Source: Colimorpha sp045598945 (GTDB taxonomy: Bacteria > Bacteroidota > Bacteroidia > Bacteroidales > P3). From it: a stretch of DNA of 33,216 nt. Where the stretch lies: NCBI GenBank assembly GCA_045598945.1, contig JAZRVD010000131.1:1-33216 (forward strand). The letters run 5' to 3'. A program made the translations under genes and the position numbers. Shown here in pieces: positions 16,701 to 24,800 of this stretch. Under the pieces are notes generated by a model that saw nothing but the letters and a program-made list of their open reading frames with translations, searched no databases and was not told where the DNA came from. The number at the start of each line of letters is the position of its first letter. Position 1 is the stretch's first letter.

Positions 16701-17608
16701 TCCATGCTTACCGACAGCTCGCTGCGCTTGTCGAAGAAAATCCACTTGCCCATCTTCTCGCAACGTTTACCATTAGGGTCCCACAGCTCCACTTCGATAT
16801 AATAGCGTCCCTTACGATAGCGATTTGACACATCGATGTCGATGGAAAAAGAGCCCTGAGCATCGGCATGTATGGCAAAGTCGCGAACATTGACAGCGTT
16901 TTTGAGACATAGTGCGACCTCATTGCCAAAACCCAGAGAAGAAGGCAGGAGATTGGACTCAAGCAGAGAAGAGGTGGAAAGACTGACAAGTTGAAGAATA
17001 ATATTATTAACCTTGCCAATCTTAATATGCTTGGTGATGTCGAACTCGGCGAGCGACCTTGAGTCCTCAGTATAGCCAACATACTCATGATTGACCCAAA
17101 CATGGCAGGCAGAGAGAGGCTGAAGCTGAAGGAACACATCATAAGGTTCCCACTCCTTATCAACCTCGAACTCTGTAAAATACGATGCCGTAGCATTGCC
17201 TTTGGTAGGCAACGACGACACATTGTCGACCTTAAGGCGCTTCAGTGGCTTGCCGTTGTGCATCCATCGAGCGTCGGGCAATTCGACATACTGCCATGAT
17301 GCGGCAGAGAACCCCTTGACATTCTCGAATTCATCCACGCGGTCGACAAAATCGGAGGTGTAGCTAACGCGCCAGTCTTCGAGCGGAAGATACGACGACG
17401 AGCGTCGGAAAGCGAGATGCTCGATGTCGTTCTCGTCGTCATACGGCACCACATTGACGCGCGGATAGAGTCTGTTTTGTTCAAAAACAGAAATGTCGTT
17501 CCACTCGTTAGCATTACGAGAAGCAGGAAGGTCGCTATCGTCTTGCTGTGCAAAAGCAAAAAAAGGCAGCACCGAAAGAAGCACCACCAAAAGAAGATTT
17601 TTATACAT
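13766..17608 (-). CDS. GH2 beta-galactosidase-like protein with lost catalytic residues
   Basis: The protein has 1280 residues from the ATG at 17608 (signal peptide MYKNLLLVVLLSVLPFFAFA); the upstream start at 17659 is rejected. Visible domains in order are a GH2 N-terminal jelly roll (about 40-230), Ig-like part, TIM barrel (about 330-610), a Bgal_small-like sandwich (about 700-1000, with LNFWRLPTPNDE and GPEYESYPDR), a chitobiase-type Ig domain (PLTISLSSPDTAVAIYYTLD) and a discoidin-like C-terminus. However, LacZ WSLGNESGHG reads WSLGESPDNG (Glu471, Ser472), and the nucleophile segment LCEYAHAMGNSLG reads LFSFGSTTGNSLG (Ser535). RHEHHP and DEANIETHG are also changed. The fold is kept but the catalytic site is not, so it may be a carbohydrate-binding pseudoenzyme. 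The periplasmic or surface location is inferred from the signal peptide. Confidence 0.88.
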   Translation of the reverse strand: MYKNLLLVVLLSVLPFFAFAQQDDSDLPASRNANEWNDISVFEQNRLYPRVNVVPYDDENDIEHLAFRRSSSYLPLEDWRVSYTSDFVDRVDEFENVKGFSAASWQYVELPDARWMHNGKPLKRLKVDNVSSLPTKGNATASYFTEFEVDKEWEPYDVFLQLQPLSACHVWVNHEYVGYTEDSRSLAEFDITKHIKIGKVNNIILQLVSLSTSSLLESNLLPSSLGFGNEVALCLKNAVNVRDFAIHADAQGSFSIDIDVSNRYRKGRYYIEVELWDPNGKRCEKMGKWIFFDKRSELSVSMDRDLPDVRLWSAEVPNLYTAVIRLLDEKMQVVESVGSRFGFRSVVVEGDKILFNGAPFKLNGVVFVDYPLADNGVQNYAYLEECVQQMKRCNVNAVRTAVFSPANDYFYNLCDKYGIYVICDANLCPYSTQSKAVATDKNFSNMFLSRVQNMYEQLKNHPSIIMWSLGESPDNGVCMMASYKQLKQKDRSRPVIFSGAGYSENTDVIALSNASRDNVRQYLSRQQSRPLLLFSFGSTTGNSLGSLSPLWCLVQSNSSVYGGFLNCWNDYTSLNLSGQTVSRQGLFSSSRQLQPAATQIKSFYNSFSLSLRTFSVDAGEFSFSNNSSFLSAADYVLEYNVYTNLKPSIVSGDVSALPSAGGSKAFKLKLPRLTLYAGEELFIRFSVRLKHAVGAMPKGTLLYEQQFIVPMDRIGRQPLPDYGRHSLSMHVDYSADTLHRPLSLGVTGSFGSVQVDLVSGELQKYVFHGKSLLSSPLALNFWRLPTPNDESSNTVARQWRQFTPASLRRQLSDIAFSQPDSFTVSVDMMVRYTNEAGVTLMDVRQTMLILHTGDIVLNNSIMTSDAVKSMPRIGMQVAVDKSLSSVQWMGPEYESYPDRYDAAHYGLYKKPAASLSFRYAKPQEAGSRYGSRWVSLHNDNVGLFFDMIDSSFSFSVYPFSDNSLARSSSYPKEDDFWTINLDHRLSGIGSALSGTDIDERCIVFDHKTSFAVHLCGFDMNEYDPVDFTRVALPIPSSNVLDMPVISRSSDRFNAPLTISLSSPDTAVAIYYTLDGSDPSESSSLYTAPFVIENSTTIKARAFSVGCAPSFTAMLRCDYDYVVSSTFDRKPNTPYNHNAANALFDGETGQVADLSQGWLGFSGGDCGVTLQLSKPVNVDKVSLRFAHNPDAWIFAPVDVVVFFSYDGSTFADSAAAIITFRPADKEQAVSSLQLVDVKAERRAVKAVRVLARGIGRIPEWHRAKGLKPWLLTDEIVIKEME

Positions 17609-17664
17609 AACAACTAACGCGCCGCCAGGAGGCGAGCAATAGAGAGAGGAAGAGGACATGCCAA

Positions 17665-18243
17665 TTAGAAATTGATGCCTGCACCTATGCGAAGGATATG
17701 AAACAAGACGGGCTTGCGCTCAGCGAGCAGTCCGGCATGCTTGTATTCCACTTCGTTCATCAGCATAAGCTGATAGCCGCCAAAGAGGCTGAGACCCACA
17801 TTGCGAGTGATAGCAAAACGAGCGCCAAGATTGGCTCCGAAGAATACGCCACCCTTGGTAATAGTGATACCTTCGTTGCCACCCGACGAGTGTCCAATAG
17901 GTACATTATAGCCTAACTGCAAAGCGGTGAAAGGTGTAAGCCGATTACGGGTAAAGTGGCTGCGATACTCTAAAAAGACAGGCATCTGAGTGTAAGCGTT
18001 GGTAGGGTCGGAGAAATAGGTAACGCCAAGACCGAGAGCTGTCTCCTTGCGAAGTTGAAAACCCACGACTCCAGTAAGCTCAGAAAAACTTGTCTGCGCC
18101 TCAGCAGGGTCGTCGTTGACATTGATAGCATACGCATAATCTATAACGCTGTATAGGCCATGCCAACGAAATTCGACATGATCCTGAGCAGAGAGAGCAT
18201 GGACAAACAAAAGCAGAGCGAATGCCAGAATGACTTTTTTCAT
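17665..18243 (-). CDS. Small outer-membrane beta-barrel protein
   Basis: The protein has 192 residues from the ATG at 18243, where MKKVILAFALLLFVHALSAQ is a clear signal peptide; the longer frame from 18303 runs into a terminator hairpin and is rejected. The rest alternates aromatic and polar residues in strand-length blocks (FRWHGLYSVIDYAYAINV; GGVFFGANLGARFAI; GLSLFGGYQLMLM) and ends in RIGAGINF with a terminal Phe, as outer-membrane barrels do. The probable fold is an 8-strand barrel; the ligand and role are unknown. It follows the CoA-transferase terminator and precedes the GH2 gene by 56 nt, so it may be co-transcribed with the GH2 gene. Confidence 0.72.
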   Translation of the reverse strand: MKKVILAFALLLFVHALSAQDHVEFRWHGLYSVIDYAYAINVNDDPAEAQTSFSELTGVVGFQLRKETALGLGVTYFSDPTNAYTQMPVFLEYRSHFTRNRLTPFTALQLGYNVPIGHSSGGNEGITITKGGVFFGANLGARFAITRNVGLSLFGGYQLMLMNEVEYKHAGLLAERKPVLFHILRIGAGINF

Positions 18244-18261
18244 CGAGAGATGTTTTGAAAG

Positions 18262-18304
18262 AAAAAGATGCAGGCTTGCCGCCAAAACGACAAGCCTTTG
18301 CATC
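18262..18304 (-). terminator. Rho-independent terminator of the CoA-transferase gene
   Basis: On the minus strand, GATGCAAAGGCTTG and CAAGCCTGCATC pair (12 bp with one bulged A) around a 12-nt loop, followed by TTTTTCTTTC. It starts just after the stop codon at 18309 and separates this gene from the outer-membrane protein gene. Confidence 0.85.
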
Positions 18305-18308
18305 CTAT

Positions 18309-18965
<657 letters not shown>

Positions 18966-18998
18966 AGTTTAAGTAATATTTATAGTTTTTAGCGACTA

Positions 18999-19029
18999 CA
19001 AAGGTACGTTTTTTGTACAAAACTACAAA
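18999..19029 (-). promoter_or_regulatory. Bacteroidetes-type promoter for atoA
   Basis: On the minus strand, a TTTG -33 box (19026-19029) is followed after exactly 19 nt by TACCTTTG (18999-19006), matching TTTG-N19-21-TAnnTTTG. The -7 box lies 33 nt upstream of the ATG. This is the best promoter match in the window. Confidence 0.75.
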
Positions 19030-19071
19030 AACTTTTTTTGCACAACGTACCAATGTCGTTATACCAAGCTA

Positions 19072-19860
19072 TTAACGCATGCCGCGTTTGACCATTTCCT
19101 GAGCAATATACGAGGCCTCATCGTCGGCATAGGTGTTCATGCCAAAACCTGCATCATAGCCCAGTTCCTTGGCAAGTTCATGGCTTATGCGCGGACCGCC
19201 GCATATAAGTATAACCTTGTTGCGAAGTCCTTCAGCCTCGAGCATCTCGACCAGTTCGGTAAGATTTTTGATATGTATATCCTTTTGTGTAACAGTCTGC
19301 GAGACGATAAGGGCGTCGGCATGAAGCTCTATAGCCTTGGCAATAAAATCTTCGTTAGCCACCTGGCTGCCGAGATTATAGGCCTCTATCATGTCGTAAC
19401 GTTCAAGACCGTAATGACCGGCGTAGCCCTTCATATTCATAATGGCATCGATACCCACAGTGTGTGCATCGGTACCAGTAGATGCACCGACGACGACAAT
19501 CTTGCGGCCAATATGCTCGCGGATATACTCGTCGCACTCGTGCATTTCCATAGTGTTGCTTTCGACCTTTGGCACATGGATAGCGGTATAATCCACTGTA
19601 TGAGTACACCTGCCATAGCAGTTGAAAAAGGTGAAACCTTTGGTAAGCTCCTTGCTGTAAACCACCAGCGGGTTTTCAAAGCCCATCTTCTTCATCAGCT
19701 GTTTGGCAGCCTCGTTAGCCTCGTCGCCGGCAGGAACTGGCAGGGTGAAGCTAAGCTGAGTCTTACCATCGTTCATTGTGTCGCCATACGGCTTTATCTG
19801 CTTAAGGTCTAAGGTTTTGTCAAAATCCTTAGCCTCCATTGAATACAATCCTTCGCTCAT
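19072..19860 (-). CDS. kamE: Lysine 5,6-aminomutase, beta subunit
   Basis: The 262-residue length equals that of the known clostridial beta subunit as I recall it. The protein binds adenosylcobalamin and supplies the PLP lysine. The B12 motif is DAHTVG, with His133 as the expected lower cobalt ligand, and GFGMNTYADDEASY near the end belongs to the Rossmann B12 domain. Lys144 in IMNMKGYAGHYG is at the position of the PLP-binding lysine. With KamD it moves the 6-amino group of D-lysine (or beta-lysine) to carbon 5 in anaerobic lysine fermentation. It starts 33 nt after kamD. No activating ATPase (KamB/C-like) or other kam/kce/kdd genes are seen in the window. Confidence 0.95.
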   Translation of the reverse strand: MSEGLYSMEAKDFDKTLDLKQIKPYGDTMNDGKTQLSFTLPVPAGDEANEAAKQLMKKMGFENPLVVYSKELTKGFTFFNCYGRCTHTVDYTAIHVPKVESNTMEMHECDEYIREHIGRKIVVVGASTGTDAHTVGIDAIMNMKGYAGHYGLERYDMIEAYNLGSQVANEDFIAKAIELHADALIVSQTVTQKDIHIKNLTELVEMLEAEGLRNKVILICGGPRISHELAKELGYDAGFGMNTYADDEASYIAQEMVKRGMR

Positions 19861-19893
19861 AATATATAAATGATACTTGTTGTTAAAAACTAT

Positions 19894-21450
19894 TTATTTT
19901 TTTCCTTTCATCAGGTCGACAAACGGATTCATATAATTGTCTGCCTTGAGGGTAACGCCGTCGAGACCCTTGCCGCCATTCTTAGGACGTTTGACATTGG
20001 CGAAGATGCCTTTTTCGAGAGCAGAGAAGAGACCTTCCTTCTGCATATTCTCGAGGAGTGCGGTAGCATCGTCAAGCACCTTCTTGGCACGATTGCGGAC
20101 GATGCCGTCCTGCTTGAACTCGACTTCGTCGCCGATACTCTTCATATTGCCAAAAATATACTTGGCGTTTTCGATAGAGAGGTAGCGGTCGCTCATAAAA
20201 GGAGTGTGGATAGCCTCGGTAGGCATACCGAGAAGCTGCAATCCCTGATTAGTCCAGATGCCAATCATATTGAATAGAGCATCCTGAATATGACCACGGA
20301 AGATGTTGCCTGTCATGAACTTGGTAGGAGGCATATATTTGAGAGGAGCCTTGGGGAAAATCTCGCGCAGCATCTGAGCCTGTGCAAGCTCGTAGAGAAA
20401 GCCGTTTTCAAGCTGCGGGTCCATCTCAAAAGCATGGCCGAGTCCCATCTGCTCTTCAGGCAAGCCGGCGAGAAGAGCGAGCTGCTCGTTGATAAAATCG
20501 CTTGCAAGAACAGTGTGAGCCTCCTCGTAGGCATCGGCTGTAGTGAGGTAGTTGTCTTCGCCAGTATTGATAATAACGCCGGCAAAGCCATTGATTATAC
20601 GACTGAAATACTGATCGATGAGAGTACGCTGCATATTGATGTCGCGGAAGAGAATGCCATAGAGAGCGTCGTTGAGCATAACGTCGAGACCTTCGAGAGC
20701 ACCCATGACGGCAATCTCAGGCATGCAGAGACCGGAGCAGTAGTTACAAAGACGGATATAGCGGCCAACCTCTTCGCCCACCTCGTCGAGAGCCTTGCGC
20801 ATGATGCGGAAGTTTTCCTGAGTGGCGTATGTGCCACCAAAGCCCTCAGTGGTGGCGCCGTAAGGCACATAGTCGAGCAGACTCTGACCAGTGGTGCGGA
20901 TAACAGCGATAATGTCAGCACCCTGACGAGCGCCTGCCTGAGCCTGCACAACATCCTCATAGATATTGCCAGTGGCGACAATAATATAAAGATAAGGTTT
21001 CTTGCCCTCACCGATAGTGTCGATATAATGTTCGCGACGCTGACGACGAGTGCGGATACGGCTGATAGCATTATCGACAAACGGCTGGAGGGCCTTGTTT
21101 ATCTCCTCGACTTTGTGAACAGGGAGCTTGGAGATATCCAACGAGCCGGCGGATATGGCCTCAGCCACCTGCTGCGGAGTCTTGCCAGTCTCAGCGACAG
21201 CATTGCCAACGAGAAACATAACACCCTGATTGAGAACGCCCTTTGACTTAAGATCGTCAACAACAACATTGGGCAGTGGCACCTCATTGGCATCAACGCC
21301 ATCGATGCCAAGCAGACGACAGATGGTACGTTCTACAGCAACAGTAGTGTAGTTGCCGACAAAATCCTGCACCTGATTAGCGATATTTCGAGCCACACCG
21401 CGTGCATATTCGACTTTTTGAAAGTCGAGACCTACTTTACTTTCTTTCAT
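19894..21450 (-). CDS. kamD: Lysine 5,6-aminomutase, alpha subunit
   Basis: The protein has 518 residues, matching the family length. This TIM-barrel subunit houses the radical chemistry with PLP and adenosylcobalamin. Recognisable stretches include YARGVARNIANQVQDFV near the N-terminus, GADIIAVIRTTGQSLLDYVPYGATTEGFGGT in the centre, VMLNDALYGILFRDINMQRTLIDQYFSR, and AHTVLASDFINEQLALLAGLPEEQMGLGHAFEMDP. It forms an operon with kamE directly downstream. A TAATTTTG -7-like box lies at 21499-21506, 48 nt before the ATG, with no correctly spaced -33 box. Ornithine 4,5-aminomutase is excluded by subunit sizes. The divergent neighbour is the CRISPR-Cas locus. Confidence 0.95.
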   Translation of the reverse strand: MKESKVGLDFQKVEYARGVARNIANQVQDFVGNYTTVAVERTICRLLGIDGVDANEVPLPNVVVDDLKSKGVLNQGVMFLVGNAVAETGKTPQQVAEAISAGSLDISKLPVHKVEEINKALQPFVDNAISRIRTRRQRREHYIDTIGEGKKPYLYIIVATGNIYEDVVQAQAGARQGADIIAVIRTTGQSLLDYVPYGATTEGFGGTYATQENFRIMRKALDEVGEEVGRYIRLCNYCSGLCMPEIAVMGALEGLDVMLNDALYGILFRDINMQRTLIDQYFSRIINGFAGVIINTGEDNYLTTADAYEEAHTVLASDFINEQLALLAGLPEEQMGLGHAFEMDPQLENGFLYELAQAQMLREIFPKAPLKYMPPTKFMTGNIFRGHIQDALFNMIGIWTNQGLQLLGMPTEAIHTPFMSDRYLSIENAKYIFGNMKSIGDEVEFKQDGIVRNRAKKVLDDATALLENMQKEGLFSALEKGIFANVKRPKNGGKGLDGVTLKADNYMNPFVDLMKGKK

Positions 21451-21666
21451 ATCTTATTATCAATTTGATGTATCAACAGTAAATAAACATAGAAGTTGCA
21501 AAATTACAAGTTTTTTAGAGAATAATCTTGCAAAAAATCATATTTCTCCGTGATACGAATATCTTGGAAAAATGCAGAATAACAACAACAACCAACATTT
21601 CACAAACATTATCCATTACAACTCAATGTCTTAAAAAAAAAACAATACTATTTCAAAAAAAAGATA

Positions 21667-21674
21667 TATCTTTG
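21667..21674 (+). promoter_or_regulatory. -7 box for the tracrRNA
   Basis: TATCTTTG matches TAnnTTTG and ends 4 nt before the anti-repeat. The region upstream is A-rich and has no TTTG at 19-21 nt. The position would start transcription at about 21680, the beginning of the anti-repeat. Confidence 0.5.
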
Positions 21675-21678
21675 CAAC

Positions 21679-21763
21679 GCAAATGTAAATCAAGCAAATC
21701 ACAATAAGGAATCTTTTCCGTTGTGAGAACATCAAAAACGGGGCAGCAATGTCTCGTTTTTTT
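21679..21763 (+). ncRNA. tracrRNA of the type II-C CRISPR system
   Basis: The sequence has the order expected of Bacteroidetes II-C tracrRNAs. The anti-repeat GCAAATGTAAA/TCAAGCAAATCACAA (21679-21705) comes first, then AAGGAATCTTTTCC, a small nexus-like stem, then CGTTGTGAGAACATC, and finally an 11-bp terminator hairpin with U-tract. It lies about 57 nt before cas9 on the same strand. The anti-repeat pairs with the solitary repeat-like sequence after cas2 over 11 and 9 bp. The exact 5' end is inferred from the -7 box. The rest of the 369-nt gap (21451-21819) is A+T-rich with no other gene seen. Confidence 0.85.
21734..21763 (+). terminator. tracrRNA terminator
   Basis: AAAAACGGGGC and GTCTCGTTTTT pair over 11 positions (two G-U pairs) around the loop AGCAAT, and the U-tract continues to 21763. 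This is the usual 3' hairpin of a tracrRNA. Confidence 0.85.
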
Positions 21764-21819
21764 ATCCAGACAGTACATTTTGCCTTCGTAGCGACAAACA
21801 AACCGAATAAATATAAAAC

Positions 21820-24800
21820 ATGAAGAAGATTTTAGGATTAGACTTAGGTACTACCAGTATTGGCTGGGCATTGGTCAACGAGGCGGAGAACGACGAGGAA
21901 ACATCGAGCATAATAAAACTTGGCGTGCGAGTCAACCCTCTCACCACCGACGAACAAGACAATTTTGAGAAAGGCAAAGCCTCTGCCACTAATGCCGACC
22001 GTACCATAAAACGCGGCATGCGGCGCAACCTGCAACGCTACCGCCAGCGTCGCGACTACCTTGTCAAGTTGCTACGCAACGAAGGATGGATAACCGATGA
22101 CGACAAACTCTGCGAAGAAGGCAAAGAGAGCACCTACGAAACGCTTCGTCTACGTGCCACCGCAGCCCAAGAGCCTGTTACACTTGCAGAACTTGCACGC
22201 GTACTACTTGCCATCAACAAAAAACGCGGCTACAAAAGCAACCGCAAGGCGAAGGACCCGTCAGCAACTGGCGAGCTGTTCGACGGTCTTGCAATAGCAC
22301 GCGAGCTGCACAGCCAGAACATCACGCCCGGACAATACATGTACCAGCGACTGCAAAACGGCAAGACAGGCAAAATGCCTTTCTATCGTTCCGACCTGCA
22401 AAAAGAGTATGACCGCATCTTTGAATGTCAAAGACAATACTACCCCGACATATTCACCGACAAAGAACACGACGAACTACTAAAAAACGAAAAAAGCACT
22501 GTAGACAAATACTTCTACGCCACACATCACATTCCAATAGCAGAGATAAAAAGCAAGGGGATAGAACGACAGCGCGAGATATACACCTTGCGCAGTCGCG
22601 CCGTAGTACAACAGCTACTTGACGGAGAAGTGATAGCCGTTATTGCCGAAGTGCTGCGCGAAATAAGGAGCAGCAGCGGCTACCTTAACGACATCAGCGA
22701 GCGCAGCAAAGAACTATATTTCGAGCATCTAACCGTAGGCCAGAAGATGTACCAGACCATAATGGCAAACCGCCACGAAAGTCTGAAAAACAGGGTCTAT
22801 TATCGCAACGACTATCTCGACGAGTTTGAACGTATATGGAGCACCCAGCAGCCACACCATGCCGACAAGATGACCGAAGAGCTGCACCGTCGCCTGCGCG
22901 ACAGCATCATCTTCTATCAACGCCCACTCAAGAGCAAGAAAAGCGAGCTGAGCTTCTGCGAATTTGAGAGCCACAAGATAAAAGTTGGCGACAAAGAATA
23001 TACCACTGGCAGCCGCGTAACGCCACGCTCATCGCTACTATTCCAAGAATTCAGACTACGCCAGACCCTCGCCAACATCTGCATAAAAGGCGACAGCCTG
23101 TGCCAGCAGATTATTGAAGAGCGCCACAAGCCAGAGAGTCAGCAACAGCCCATAGCAATGCTATATGCCGGCAGGGGAAAGCGCTTGCTCACTCACGACG
23201 AAATGGACAAGCTCTACGAGAGACTATGCTACTGCGAAAAGCTTACCGACAAGGAGGCAATAAAAATACTCATTCCAAATGCAGAAGAGAGAGCCGAAGC
23301 ATCGCTCAATTTCAAAGAAATAAAAGGCAACAGCACCTTCTCGGCTCTCATCAAAGCCTACTGTGCCATAGCCAACGACAGCGGCCACGACATAGAACTC
23401 AAGAGACTTACCGCCAAACAACTTGACGAAGCACTGACACAAATATTCGCAGCCTTAGGCTACAACACCGACATCTTGCATCTGCCAACCTATAGCACTG
23501 TCGACGAGATGCAAGCCTCGCCGCTCTTCCAGCTATGGCACCTGCTATACAGCTACGAAGGCGACAAAAGCGCTACCGGCATCGAACACCTTATAGAGCA
23601 CCTACAACAACGCTACAACCTCAGCAACGAGCATGCCCAAATACTGGCAGGTGTAACATTTGAAGAAGACTACGGCTCGCTGAGCAACAAGGCATTACTC
23701 AAACTGCTGCCCCACATGCGCCAAGGCATGATGTACAGCGAGGCATGTGCTGAAGTCTACGGCACACACAGTCGCAACTCGCTCACCACCGAAGAAAACA
23801 ACGAGCGCGCCCTCACCGAGCACATAGCCCTCCTACCCAAAGGAGCCTTGCGCAATCCTGTTGTAGAAAAGATACTCAACCAGATGGGGCATGTGGTAAA
23901 CCAAATTATCGACACATACGGCCGACCCGACGAGATACGCGTAGAAATGGCACGCGAGATGAAAAAAACCGCCAAACAACGTGCCGACGCCACCAAAGCC
24001 ATATCCGACAACACCAAGAAACGCGAAGAGGCTGTAGAACGTCTGCGAGGCAAGTTTGGCATCGCCAATCCCAGCCGCAACGACATATTGCGACTGATGC
24101 TATACGACGAGCTGGCACCTAACGGCTACAAGACACTCTACTCCAACCAACACATAGAGGAAGGCATGCTCTTCTCCGACCTCATAGACATAGAGCACAT
24201 CATACCGCAGGCACTGATGTTCAACGACTCATTTCAAAACAAGACACTCGAATTTCGTACCGTCAACATAGAGAAAGGCAAGCAGACCGCCTACGACTAT
24301 GTAGCATTAAAATACGGTGCTGATGGACTGGAGCAATACATGGCGAGGATAAAGAGTTGCGGACTGTCGAGCAGCAAAATCGGATACCTCTCTATGACCC
24401 TTGCCGACATACCCACAGACTTTCTGAACCGCGACCTCAACAATACACAATATATTGCGCGCCAAGCCATGGAAATGCTACGCAATGTGGCACGCACCGT
24501 TACAGCCACCACAGGCAGCATCACAGCACTACTGCGCGAACACTGGGGACTGATAGACATAATGCAAGAACTGAACTGGAGCAAATACGAAGCGGCAGGA
24601 ATGATTATAACGAAAGAACGTCGCAACGGACAGACATTAACAAGCATAAAAAACTGGAGCAAGCGCAACGACCACCGCCACCATGCCATGGACGCACTCA
24701 CCATAGCCTTTACACGCCCAGCCTATATCAACTTTCTCAACCACCTCACTGCCCGAGGCGTCGATTCCAAGATAATAGACATAGAGAATCGATACATGAG

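Noticed and set aside
20290..21246. 318-codon plus-strand frame opposite kamD
   Set aside because: kamD is unmistakable on the minus strand.
21451..21540. A cobalamin riboswitch before the B12-dependent kamD gene
   Set aside because: No B12-box-like sequence or long structured leader is visible; the gap is short and A+T-rich.
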